Shown: positions 48,401-62,657 of the stretch, piece after piece
Numbering within the stretch: position 1 is the stretch's first letter
Layout of the letters: every line of letters starts with the position of its first letter
Program-made: the position numbers and the translations under genes
Assembly: GCA_964017155.1 (NCBI GenBank)
Contig: OZ024861.1
Location: 49,536,513 to 49,600,512 of the forward strand
Source of the DNA: Oasisia sp. SBJ-2009
Lineage: Eukaryota > Annelida > Polychaeta > Sabellida > Siboglinidae
DNA length: 64,000 bases
Reading direction: 5' to 3'
The notes under the pieces: model-generated
Told to the model about the DNA's origin: nothing
What the model saw: the letters and a program-made list of their open reading frames with translations, nothing else
The model's database searches: none

Positions 48401-51400
48401 GTTGTTGTTTGTGCTTGTGACATGTGTTGTTGTTGTTTGTGCTTGTGACATGTGTTGTTGTTGTTTGTGCTTGTGACATGTGTTGTTGTTGTTTGTGCTT
48501 GTGACATGTGTTGTTGTTGTTTGTGCTTGTGACATGTGTTGTTGTTGTTTGTGCTTGTGACATGTTGTAGCCTTGTGTTGTTTTACCTCTTCTGTATCAT
48601 GTTTTGAGGCAGTTACATTTATTTGACGATCGTTATGTTACTGTCAGATCGGAACTCCCATGGTGCAGCTGGTTGACAAGAGGATATCATTTGGCAACGT
48701 ACCTCTGAATCTATCAACTACGAGAACGGCACGGATTCGCAACAGTGGTGCATATCATGCGTACTTTCAGGTCAGTGTCCAACAAAGCTAAAGCCACATG
48801 AAAGATACTTCATTTTATGTGAGCTGGAGTCAGGCCACATTTGCATTTTCCGTGGGCGACCATTTTAATGTTTCCTTCATTTCCTACTAATCTTGATCAG
48901 CTCTGTAATTGACAATTTCACAGCATATTTACCCTCCATAGACAGAGGTTCAGTGAAACATTCGTGAAATTCTCATACCTCAGGCTCCCACAAACTTCTT
49001 TCAAACCTTTCACCCCTCCATTTCTGCTTGAACCACCCACGGATTGTCCCTGATTACATCACCAAGCAAAATGACAACTGTATTAATACGCAGAAATGCA
49101 CCGACTGACAGCTGTCATAATTTGACAGCTCTGTGGCCACGCTGCACTAAAACATCATTTCTTCTCACTCCACACTACATATGTGCTCACAGAAATTTAG
49201 ACAAGCTACATAATGCTGTTTTTATAGGGTACTCTTTGATCGGGTAGTGGCGGTTGAACACCTTGGCTTACATCAGCTGGTTGGTTCCATTACTCAGGAT
49301 CATCCATGGGTGATAATTATTAGTAGGACCTTCACTGATTCAGTTCAATGTTGAATGGGGGGGGGGGGGGGTAGCAAAAAAAGCTCTGGACATAAAAGGA
49401 CGTGCAAAATTGTCAGGAAAGTGTCTTTGAAATGTTTTGATTTTAATTTTATTTTGCCAAAAGTTTGAAACAGACTGTCGGTTTAGGAAAACTGTCTCTT
49501 GAAGACAGAATGTATTTACAGTTAACTGGCTACATTCTCTAATTATCTGTGATCAGCCACTATGTTGCTGATACCTTTGTCATAGTTTTTGTTATTCACG
49601 TTTCAATCCAAGTAATTTTCTCCGCACATACACAGGAGCTGTAATAGATTGTTTAAACAATATTATGTAAACCAATTTTTTTTTAATTGTCCTGGTTTTC
49701 ACTGACAAAATATTACATTGAACACTTTCAACAAATAAAGCCATGCCATCATCAAACATTACATTATGATGAAAAGTAAAACTGTAAGATGAGAAAAGTG
49801 GTGATTAAGTTTATCATACCATGAGATTTCTAGATGGATTTATTTTGATTAAACTTCTGTTGTAAAGAATGCTGAAACTGCAAACTATAGGATATTGTAG
49901 AATGAGAATTTGACTAATTACTAATATGTTATCAACATAATTATACAATTCCTGTTAGATAACATTTTAAAGCACATTTTTAGATTTAATAATTTTTCAT
50001 AAATTTTTTGTTTTCTTCCCAGGTCCTTGAAACGAACCCCATTCCTGGATTAACCGTTACCCCAGCAAACGGGGTGATTCCAGCCGGGGGATTTTGCGAG
50101 ATCGTCATGGAAATGATCCCTGTCAACCTGGTCAAGTTTGACGCCCGTATTAACATCGCTATTCGGGGCGGGCGTGTGCAGGAGATCCGTCTCGGGGGCG
50201 CAGTCGAGGCACCCTGTGTCAACATCGATGTGGTGAGTGAAATTAATACATGCTCCCTGATATCGTAACCATAACCATAATATTTATTGACCCCAAGTAG
50301 GTATAGAATTTGTTGAAAGTACATCAATTTCGTTAGTACATTTATACAAGCATACACACACACATTATATCATGTTCACATATTAATATAAGCCTATACG
50401 GTAGGCCTACAATACATACAAATGGGTGCACTTATAGTAATTCTTGTTGTACCAAAATACAAAAAAGAAAAACCCACAATCATATAACATTTACCATATG
50501 TGACACGCTAATTTTTGTCTAATATGAGACGGTAATTTTATACTTAGAACGGATAATTCAGACCGACTGTGATTACTGAAGTTAATGAATTATCGGTTCT
50601 GCTGCGACTACACCATGGTAACATTGGCGTTTAATGATGTAACAAAAATCACGATGCAAAAATCTGTTAGTAATAAGTTTTGGTGCAAAACTGTATGTGA
50701 CTATTGAGAGTAGACAGCCATAATGTTTGGTTGTTGCTGTTCTCTTCTCCCTGAAGTCTGAGGTAAGGTGGCCTCTGCACTCGTCCTCTCGTGTTGTCTT
50801 CTTTCTCTCACTCATCCCATATAATTTCTTTCTCCCCATCCATTTTCCCCACCCCTGGTCTTGCAACCTCCCAGTCATCCTCCCCCCTTACACCCTCTCT
50901 GCAGGTTGTCATCCCAGCATGTGTTAATTCACCTTTTGTATAAGTGTTTATATATGTGTTCAGCAACTGAATGTAGCAAGTCCTTGGCAAAAAATTCTAT
51001 AGAAAACTAGATTTTCTATAGATTTCTATAGAATTCTGTAGAATTCTATAGAATTTTGCAGTTTTCTATAGCATTCTACAGAATTTTCTATAGATTTTGT
51101 GTGTTCTAAAGTTTTCTATATAATTTTATAGATTTTCTATAGTGTTCTAAACAATTTTCTATAGATTTTGTGTGTCCTAAAGTTTTCTATATAATTTAAT
51201 AGATTTTTCTATAGTTTTCTAAAGAATTCTATAGATTTTTCTATAGAAAACTATTGGCAAAAATCCTATAAAAAAACCATAAGCAAAAATCCTATAGAAT
51301 ATTCTATAGAAAATTTAAAGTTTTTGCCAAGGGAGTCTCCCAAAATATGTTGAGCTTTCTCAAGTGGGGAGTTTTGGTTGTCATCAATACATAGCAAAGA

Positions 51401-53174
51401 ACAGTGCAACCTAGTGTGAAACATTGACCCTTTATTGCACAGTGTAACTCTCAAGTCACAAACCAATAATTCCCTGATGTATGTCTAAATAAAGCAGGGT
51501 GCAAACAAAGGGACGTCAAAGTCACAAGTCTATTTTTTTTTGTAAATTTAGCCCCAATATTTCTTTTCTTTAAATATGTTTCTTTAAAAAATATTTTTAG
51601 TATTATAATGAATATGTATACAGCACACTAAAAAACCCACAATATTAATAAATGCAATAAAGGGTTAATCAGAATTACCACTACGAGCCATTTTGTATTG
51701 TACAAACTGCAAGTTCCACATCACATGCCATGAAATCACCAGATATTGTGAAATTCAACTAACAGTAAACTCTTTTTTACAGTAACCTTGTTTCATTGCT
51801 TTGTTGTTCTGTTTGCAGCCGGCATTCAGCATTGGGGGTGTTTTCTGCGGATCCACTCGGGCAATTCCCTTCACCCTCAGTAACCAGGTAACTAAGGGAT
51901 CATCTCAAACAACGTTATTGAGCACACTATTCAAAACATCACCCCCTCCCTGCCCCACGAAACATTAAAACCTCCCTCATCAGAATCTATTGTCATCTCA
52001 ATCTACTCCCAAAGGAGGGCACATTATTTTTTCTGAACACTGGGCAATAAGTGAATACTCGTTTTCGGTTAATTATTTTCGAAATACAGCCAGCAGCAAA
52101 TGTTGAATAATTTTAAACCCATCAATTCAGTCATGCAACTTTATTCAGTCCGACGTAATGGGTGTTCCATGTGTTATTATATTTAAACACCATTTTCTCG
52201 CATCCACCCATTGTCTCCCATCCTGAAACCTTACAAAGGGACATGAAATCACACGAAATCAGTGCACTAGCAAAATGATTGTTTTGTTTGTGAAGGAGGG
52301 AACAGAATCCAAAGTTGAGTTCATCTTGACTCGGTACTCAGACTTCTCCGTTCAGTTTCCACCGAAGAAACAAACTGCAGGTGAGTGTTGATTGTGCTTA
52401 AAGCGACATGATCTGTTCGAGGCTTTTTATTTTTATTGCAAAATTATGTTAATCAGTATAAGTTATAACTATTGTAGCATTCTGACCGCCAATAAATGTT
52501 TTATCGAAACAGAACTGACTCTGTAATGTCAAATGTTTATAAGAATCCCGACGCTGTCACTCAAATCGCTCTTGTATGCTATTCACTCCTAGTTCCTTTC
52601 TGATGTCCACCCTCTCTTTACATCGTCTCTCAGTGTTACTCCTGTGATTCTTCTCAACATCCTCATCTCTTGCCCTTCAGTCTCCTTGTCTATCTCCCCT
52701 CTTCCCCATCTTCCTGTCATTCTCCACCCTCTCCCAAACCCTCCAAATCTCCCTTTACACAATCCTCCCATCGTAGCCCACACCACCCTCGCCTCCTGTT
52801 CCCCCCACTAGCCCTCTGTTCATGTCCTGTCTGTTCTGTCTCCTCTCAGCGGACCTGGCCTATCAGGATCGGAACCCTGGTCTCTTCGTCGTCTCCCTCG
52901 ACGACCACGAGACAATCGAGTGCCAACTTGTCTTCAAGCCAACTGAGGTTTGTATTGAACTAGTACTGGTTTGTAAATGTTCCGTTGTAGCACTGGTTTG
53001 GGGAGAAGCTTTGGCAGTTGGTCTGTGACTGCCAATTAACTCACTGTTGCCAGAAGTTTAGGGAGATAGGGAGAGAGACAGAGTCGGACAGAGATGGACA
53101 GAAAAACAGAGATGAACATAGACAGACAGAGACAGACAGAAACAACAGAGAGAGACAGAGCGACAGACTGAGCA

Positions 53175-53217
<43 letters not shown>

Positions 53218-56200
53218 GTGTGTGCATGCACAATAACTATAGATGAAATCATATTTAAAACGATGAGTGTAAATTTGACAATATGTGAAATATTTAGCTA
53301 ACCGAAACAATGAAACGTATGCCTGCTGTAGACATATATTAAATAATTTGTATAGCAAAAACACAGTCAACACACACCCCTCACTCTGCCCTTCCTCCCT
53401 CAGGTCGCCGCCTACGAGTTCCTCATGCCAGTGACCATCAACAACATCGGGGTGCCACCCCCTCCCAACACCCCCTTCCCCGCCTCCCCCCACCCAGCCA
53501 AGGAGAGCCTGACTTACGCCCTCCAGCACCCACCTCGCCCCACCCCCAGTGTGGTTCACACCCCCAGCAAGAAGGTCGTTGCCACGGCGCTGAGGATGCC
53601 ACTGCTGCTGTCCGACCAGACGATTCACTTCTACCTGTCCCCCGTCATGCACGAGATGGCGTCAAACACGTCCATTGGCCACAGCAAGGTAGGTCAAACA
53701 TCTCTGTCGTATTACGATATAATATAATAAGTTTTATTTAAAGATAATCAAGAATATTTTTAACATAACGTCAAGATTATTATTCGGGGCATACATAATC
53801 TGTCGTTTCTAACAAAACATCAAGAAAGCTATAGTAAATATATTGTTCATGGCTCCAAGAATGGTTTATTGTAGTATAATTAACTTACTTTGGAGCTTAA
53901 TGTCGATGGATCGAAACGTCGTACTCATCTTTGACATTAAGCTCCAAAGTAAGTTAATTATACTACAATAAATAAAGAAAGCTATCCAGAACAAAAATAG
54001 GTAAGTAGCAGACAAGGATTTGGCGCTAATATTATATTATACCATGAATGTAAATTATACAGTATTGATATAAGTGATGGATAATTCAACGGTGGCCTGC
54101 AGTAAAGTTTAAATGCTTTGTTACAATACTTAGGTATTACTCTTGGTGTCAACAGTACACCTTAAATGTAAACAGTACACTATGTAAGCAAATACACCAT
54201 TGATGTACACAATATAGTACTGATGTAAACAATGCACAGCTGATGTAAACAATGCACAACTGATGTCAACAATGCACAGCTAATGTCAACAATACATAGC
54301 TGATGTAAACAATGCACAGCTAATGTAAACAATGCACAGCTGATGTAAACAATGCACAGCTGATGTAAACAATACACAGCTGATGTAAACAATGCACAGC
54401 TCATGTAAACAAAGCACAGCTGATGTAAACAATGCACAGCTGATGTAAACAATGCACAGCTGATGTAAACAATACACAACTGATGAAAACAATGCACAGC
54501 TGATGTAAACAATGCATAGCTGATGTAAACAATACACAGCTAATGTAAACAATGCACAGCTGATGTCAACAATGCACAGCTGATGTAAACAATACACAGC
54601 TGATGTAAACAATACACAGCTAAAGTAAACAATGCACAACTGATGTAAACAATACACAGCTGATGTAAGCAATGCACAGCTGATGTAACAATGCACAGCT
54701 GATGTAAACAATGCACAGCTGATGTCAGCAATGCACAGTTGATGTAAACAATGCACAGCTGATGTAAACAATACACAGCTGATGTAAACAATGCACAGCT
54801 GATGTAAACAATGCACAGCTGATGTCAACAACGCACAGCTGATGTAAACAATGCACAGCTGATGTAAACAATGCACAGCTGATGTAAACAATGCACAGCT
54901 GATGTAAACAATACACAGCTGATGTAAACAATACACAGCTGATGTAAACAATGCACAGCTGATGTAGACAATGCACAGCTGATGTAGACAATGCACAGCT
55001 GATGTAGACAATGCACAGCTGATGTACACAATGCACTGCTGATGTAAACAATACACAGCTGATGTAGACAATGCACAGCTGATGTAAACAATGCATAGCT
55101 GATGTAAACAATACACAGCTGATGTAAACAATGCACAGCTGATGTAAACAATGCACAGCTGATGTCAACAATGCACAGCTGATGTAGACAATGCACAGCT
55201 GATGTAAACAATGCATAGCTGATGTAAACAATACACAGCTGATGTAAACAATGCACAGCTGATGTAAACAATACACGGCTGATGTAAACAATACACAGCT
55301 GATGTTAACAATACACAGCTGATGTAAACAGTACATATAACATATTTGCAAACTGTGTAATTGAAGTAAATAGTGCCTCATTAATTTGTACAGTTTTATG
55401 TGTTGCTCATGTAAACATTACACCACAGATGTTGGTAAAACAGACATGGAGGAAAATTTGAAATAATGTGCAAGTCTTAAAACAAATGTTCATATGTTTA
55501 AATGGACCCGGCATTGTTGTGAAAGATGCATTTATTGGGTATCAGCTGGTGTAAGAGTCTTTGTCTTGTTTCTGCTCCCTAGGACAGTGAGAAGGTAAGA
55601 TTGGGTTGACTTTAATGTTATGACATTGGTTATAATTATTATTTCGTCTGGTTATTAATCTTTCATTCAGCTCTGTCATCACAGCTCTGTCTGTCCTCCA
55701 GCGTCTAAACCAGTGCATGCTGTACAAGAACTCTAATGCTAGGTCAGATGAGTCATATACACACAGTTATTGTTTTGCATGGTTCATATATTAATTTTAA
55801 TATTGATTATGCTAAAATTAGGATTATTTTAATTATAATATTTTGCTATGTAAAAATTTACATAGCATGTAATTGTTTATGAATTAAGTACTGGTTTATA
55901 ATATTGAATTTATAATTTGTATTTAGTAGTCACTTAGGTATATATATATTCACTTATATATATATATATAAATATATATATTTATCATAATATATACATT
56001 ATGTATATACATATATATATATACAAACACACACACACACTCGCACACGCGCCCGCGCACGCGCACGCACACGCACACGCACACACACACCCACACACAC
56101 ACACACACACACACCCACACACACACACACACACTCACACACACACACACACTCACACACACACGCACACACACACACTCACACACACACGCACACACAC

Positions 56201-59200
56201 CATTCCACAAGTTGTTGGGTGTAGAGGAGGAGGTACTTTTGGCTGAACTGGAAGCTTCATGATGGTTATGTATGTGGGAATATGATCTGACAATTTGAGT
56301 TTCGGTGCTAACATTAACCCGTAAATACAGCGTCCGTGCCGGTTGGATGTAAGTACAGCTTAAGTTATAAATGTAATTATGATTAAACCGCTGCAGTCAT
56401 CATATTCAGTTGCTAACCGGTTACTGTTGTTGCATTGCTGTTTGACACCACAATTTGGATAGTTGTATTGATGCTTAGTTGGATACAGTTAAACTATTTT
56501 TATACCAACATTGTACAGGGTATATCTACAATTAGATCGTATTTACACGTACTTGGAATCATTGGGTGATAGATGCCATATTTTTATTGTCATATGGTAT
56601 TACCCTGAAAGATGTGACAAATTCAAAACATGGTTTCATTAACACTTTAAATTAATGGTCGTATGGTCGTGCAACGCTGCTTAGCGTTTACTCTTGTTAC
56701 GTGCATTGGCTGCTTTTGTACGCACAATTTCCTATCCTGTACAATGAAAATTAATGTAAATGCATATTTTGAATTGAGTGTTCTTGACAATGTATTCCAA
56801 TAACTGTTCTGTTTCACTTTATTGCCTTTGTTGTGTATTAATACATTACGTTGGTGAAATTTGTACATAGATACTTTAAATGATGTATATAGTATTATTT
56901 TTATGTACATACATACAATAATGGTGGTTATTATTAAGTAATTGACATTTAACACACTCATTGATGTAAGTAATGATACTAATTAACAATTTGTTTTGAT
57001 TTACAATGGATGTTTTTAGAAGGTTAATTAATTGACATCAGCTTTACTACATTAAAGATATTGTAACGTAGAGAAGCACATCAGAAAGTTACATTACAAA
57101 AATTGTATATACATTAGGTTGGCACAAAAATATTACCGAGTTTGTGAGTGCAACACATCAGGGGGCAAACTGCTTCAGGGGTAGAAATCAGTATTTTCAA
57201 CACTCAGATTTCTCCTGCCAGAGTTGAGTTGCTTCTTAGGGGAAAGGATATGTTGTAATGCAGTAAACACCAGGAAACATCACGGAATCCATGGCAAACA
57301 TAATGATGGATTCAAATATGACTGATATAGAAACAGAATGTAAGCTAACAAATTAAATGGTGCTAGGAATTAAAGGTGAGGATTTGCATCAAATAACAAC
57401 ATAAAGGCTGTGTCATTGAAGTTACAGTTGTATGACAGCAATCTAACCCAGGCCTGTGGTCAGTTACATTGTAATGTAATCGATTACAATTACTATTACT
57501 TTGTTTCCTTCCTGTTACTACTACATTCTGAATTCTTTCTTTACTATTTCATTTGAAGCAGTTACCATTACTGTTATAATTTCATTCTTTTTTGCACAAT
57601 TTAAGATAAAAATGGTGTCACTGAAGTCTGAAAATTGAATAGAACTGATTGATGAAGGGGTTATGTCATTTCAGATAACAGCCCATATTGTAGTATGTTT
57701 ACAATATGTGTACGTATGTTAATAAATACATGTAAACAACTGAGTATATATCTAAAAGGAATTAAATAAACATGTCACCAATGTTCACGAAAACCTGCAA
57801 ATGAACAGTAATGCTTAAAAAATAAAAGCATTAAACAGATCTGTAAAATTGACTAAATAGAATATAATAGAATAGAAGTAAATGTAAATAGAGTATTAAT
57901 TAGTTTTATTTATTTATTTATTATTTATTTTACTCATCATCGTTAATTCTACGTAATATTTAATTAACAGTTTTAATATGAATACTTTAATGTTTCTACA
58001 TTTTTTATCTGAAAGTTAATTTTACAGTTGTATTTATTATTATCAATATAAATTTTAACACATAATAAATAGCTTTATATTTTATTGTACAGCGCTTTGA
58101 GCATATTTGGATATTACGCTTTATAAATAATAAATATTAATATTAATATTATTATTATTAAGTCACCATTTAAAAAAGCCAGTAGATGTCTATGTGGTGT
58201 GATTGGTGCTCATGGTTGCCATGGCAACAGGGTTTGATTGGTGCTCATGGCTGCCATGGTAACAGGGCACGCTGATGGTGAACAACACAAAGAGGAAGCT
58301 GCAATGGGCGTTGGACGTGAGCAAGAGCAACAGCGTGCTTGACGACGGCATCTTCAAGTTCCTACACCCGGGGGGCATGCCCTACTTGACCTACGGTGAC
58401 CGAGGCATCCACGGAGAACTGGATCCGGGCGAGGCCAAACCTCTGCAGGTGTTGTTTTGTCCAGGTGAGAGCGTGACTCAAACAAAGGTTTTATAATTGA
58501 TCTATTTATTATCTTTCATGGAAACCTAGTTTTTTTTAAATATTTTATTCAGTATATTTATTTTCTATCGTTATTCCCTTTTTCTAAAAAAATGTATTCA
58601 CTATATTTTAACGCATTTCACCATGTATAAGGTTGTCGATCAAATTGTTTAGTGCATGTATATTATGTTTTACAATACGACCCTTAGGCAGATAAAATGT
58701 ACATTTTATAAGGTTATCGTGAATAAATAAAGTTTAATATTATTATTATTAAAGGTATTTGGTTGGATCTCAGTTGAAATTCAAATGAGCTTCAGTTGAA
58801 GTTCAACTGATTCTGTATGAATAGTTGAATTTCAATAATCTGCTGTTCAACCTACGTTCAGCAGTTGAACGCAAGTTGAGAGCAGGCTGTTGAATGTGAG
58901 GTGAAAACAAGGACTGCCAATTTCCAGAATTTATCCCAGTTGAATGCAAGTTGAAACTGGGACTGTGACTTGCCCCTGTGGACAGTTATGACTTGCCTAC
59001 GACACTTAATCCAGACAGTTGTAGCTCACATATTTAACCTTTGTAACCCAACCTTTGCTTTTTTGTTGTGAATTCTTGTGTATTTGCAAAACCACATTTA
59101 TGTTGAATGGAAGACTTGTTTAAATTAATAACTATTGCAGATTAATTACTATGCAACTGTGAAACTGAGATTTTATGTTGTTTAATTGACCAATGGGATC

Positions 59201-59711
59201 TGTTGTTAGAGAGTTTCTCAATTATTTCCGGGAAAATTATGCTTCTCAAAAGTCACCTGATATCAGACTTTTTAATCGAAATTGCATGGAGTACCCTATT
59301 AATTTAAATAGCTTTTATTTAACCTAGCAAAACAGCTAACATTTTGAAGGGATAATTTAGTAATTTGTTAAGTGTGGATCTATCCATGATGTTCTTCATG
59401 CTTAAACATAGATCAGAAACTAAGCAACCAATTTTATATGGAAGAGGATTCTATACTATGATAGATCCAGGGGTCAGTGTTGCAGACTATTTGTAGCAGA
59501 TTCTCAATAATAATTACACCATAGATATATTGAATATTAACATAATAATTTTTCAGTAGACAATTTATCATTTTAAAGGACTTTTAGGTATATTTATTTA
59601 TTAGCTTAACACAATTATTTTTAATAACTAATTTTTTATTTTAGTTGACATCTTAGAGATATGTTTTATTTATTAGATAAAAATAATAGTTTATATTTAT
59701 CATTTAAAGAA

Positions 59712-59748
<37 letters not shown>

Positions 59749-62602
59749 TATTTGTCATATTTCATTTGATTGTATATGGCAAAATGGCAAATAAAGCTTT
59801 ATTGTTATTGATATATTTCCTATGAATATTCAATATAGTTTGAAAACTGAAATTGTTATTGATTCTAAATTGTGTGTAGATAAATGCATGTACATTTCAG
59901 ACCCGAAATGTTAAGTAGGATAAAGGGGTAATATAATAAACATATGCTGACAGTCATACCAAATGTTGACTAACTATAATGTTTCTGTTTCATCGGTGTA
60001 GTCCGTCCAGGGCGCTATGAAGTCACCCTGCCCCTCATCATTGATGGCGACCGTGCCAACCCCTATCAGCAGCTTCGTCTGGTCGGGGTGCTCAAGGCGC
60101 CCTCCATCAAGTTTGAGCCGGAGGTGCTGGTACTTACCCCCGTACCCCTCATGATGCCCGTGAAGGCCCTCATCACTGTGACAGCCTCCGACTACAAGGA
60201 GTAAGTACAAACCCTCTATCCCTCTGGTTACAAGGAGTAAGTACAAACCCTCTAACCCTCCGGCTACAAGGAGTAAGTACAAACCCTCTAACCCTCCGGC
60301 TACAAGGAGTAAGTACAAACCCTCTATCCCTCTGGTTACAAGGAGTAAGTACAAACCCTCTATCCCTCTGGTTACAAGGAGTAAGTACAAACCCTTTATC
60401 CCTCTGGCTACAAGGAGTAAGTACAAACCCTCTATCCCTCTGGTTACAAGGAGTAAGTACAAACCCTCTATCCCTCTGGTTACAAGGAGTAAGTACAAAC
60501 CCTCTATCCCTCTGGCTACAAGGAGTAAGTACAAACCCTCTAACTCTCTGGCTACAAGGAGTAAGTACAAACCCTCTATCCCTCTGGCTACAAGGAGTAA
60601 GTACAAACCCTCTAACCCTCCAGTTACAAGGAGTAAGTACAAACCCTCTATCCCTCTGGCTACAAGGAGTAAGTACAAACCCTCTAACCCTCCAGTTACA
60701 AGGAGTAAGTACAAACCCTCTATCCCTCTGGTTACAAGGAGTAAGTACAAACCCTCTAACCCTCCAGTTACAAGGAGTAAGTACAAACCCTCTATCCCTC
60801 TGGTTACAAGGAGTAAGTACAAACCCTCTATCCCTCTGGTTACAAGGAGTAAGTACAAACCCTCTAACCCTCTGGTTACAAGGAGTAAGTACAAACCCTC
60901 TATCCCTCTGGTTACAAGGAGTAAGTACAAACCCTCTATCCCTCTGGTTACAAGGAGTAAGTACAAACCCTCTATCCCTCTGGTTACAAGGAGTAAGTAC
61001 AAACCCTCTATCCCTCTGGTTACAAGGAGTAAGTACAAACCCTCTATCCCTCTGGTTACAAGGAGTAAGTACAAACCCTCTATCCCTCTGGTTACAAGGA
61101 GTAAGTACAAACCCTCTATCCCTCTGGTTACAAGGAGTAAGTACAAACCCTCTAACCCTCCAGTTACAAGGAGTAAGTACAAACCCTCTATCCCTCTGGT
61201 TACAAGGAGTAAGTACAAACCCTCTATCCCTCTGGTTACAAGGAGTAAGTACAAACCCTCTAACCCTCTGGTTACAAGGAGTAAGTACAAACCCTCTATC
61301 CCTCTGGTTACAAGGAGTAAGTACAAACCCTCTATCCCTCTGGTTACAAGGAGTAAGTACAAACCCTCTATCCCTCTGGTTACAAGGAGTAAGTACAAAC
61401 CCTCTATCCCTCTGGTTACAAGGAGTAAGTACAAACCCTCTATCCCTCTGGTTACAAGGAGTAAGTACAAACCCTCTATCCCTCTGGTTACAAGGAGTAA
61501 GTACAAACCCTCTATCCCTCTGGTTACAAGGAGTAAGTACAAACCCTCTAACCCTCCAGTTACAAGGAGTAAGTACAAACCCTCTATCCCTCTGGTTACA
61601 AGGAGTAAGTACAAACCCTCTATCCCTCTGGCTACAAGGAGTAAGTACAAACCCTCTATCCCTCTGGCTACAAGGAGTAAGTACAAACCCTCTATCCCTC
61701 TGGCTACAAGGAGTAAGTACAAACCCTCTATCCCTCTGGCTACAAGGAGTAAGTACAAACCCTCTAACCCTCCAGTTACAAGGAGTAAGTACAAACCCTC
61801 TAACCCTCCAGTTACAAGGAGTAAGTACAAACCCTCTAACCCTCCAGTTACAAGGAGTAAGTACAAACCTTCTATCCCTCCGGCTACAAGGAGTAAGTAC
61901 AAACCCTCTAACCCTCTGGTTACAAGGAGTAAGTACAAACCTTCTATCCCTCCGGCTACAAGGAGTAAGTACAAACCCTCTATCCCTCTGGTTACAAGGA
62001 GTAAGTACAAACCCTCTAACCCTCCAGTTACAAGGAGTAAGTACAAACCCTCTAACCCTCCAGTTACAAGGAGTAAGTACAAACCTTCTATCCCTCCGGC
62101 TACAAGGAGTAAGTACAAACCCTCTAACCCTCTGGCTATAAGGAGTAAGTAATCGCCCTCTATCCCTCTGGTTACAAGGAGTAAGTACTCACCCTCTAGC
62201 ACTCTGCATACAAGGAGTAAGTACTCACCCTCTACCCCTCTGGTTACAAGGAGTAAGTACTCACCCTCTATCCCTCTGGCTACAAGGAGTAAGTACTCAC
62301 CATCTACCCCTCTGGCTTCATTGAGTAAATAATCACCCTCTACCCCTCCGACTACAAGAAGTACTTGCCCTGTGGATACATGGAGTAAGTATTCGCACTC
62401 TACCCCTCCAACTACATGCAGTAAGTACTTGCCCTCTAGCTACTATTCCAACTACAAAGAAGAAGTACTTGCCCAATGTCCCTCTGACTATAAGGAGTAG
62501 TACTTGTTCTAATACTGGCCAACACTGTGTGTGTGTATGTGTGCATGAGTGCGTGCGTGCATGCGTGACTGTGCGTGCGTGCGTGCGTGCGTGCGTGACT
62601 GT

Positions 62603-62657
<55 letters not shown>

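Noticed and set aside
54286..55381. Minus-strand frames rich in [16 protein letters not shown] repeats
   Set aside because: Antisense translation of the 20-bp minisatellite (60 nt = 20 codons for three units), not a gene.
56216..56348. Exon-like segments at 56216-56236 and 56331-56348
   Set aside because: Good local splice signals, but joining them to exon 27 creates an immediate stop; exon 26 joins exon 27 directly in phase.
57116..57145. Mariner-like terminal sequence TTAGGTTGGCACAAAAATA
   Set aside because: No second inverted end or TA-flanked partner found nearby; could be chance or a solo end.
59974..62202. 742-codon minus-strand frame of a [16 protein letters not shown] repeat
   Set aside because: Antisense reading of the 36-bp donor array; unit length divisible by three. 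No promoter, splice or family evidence.
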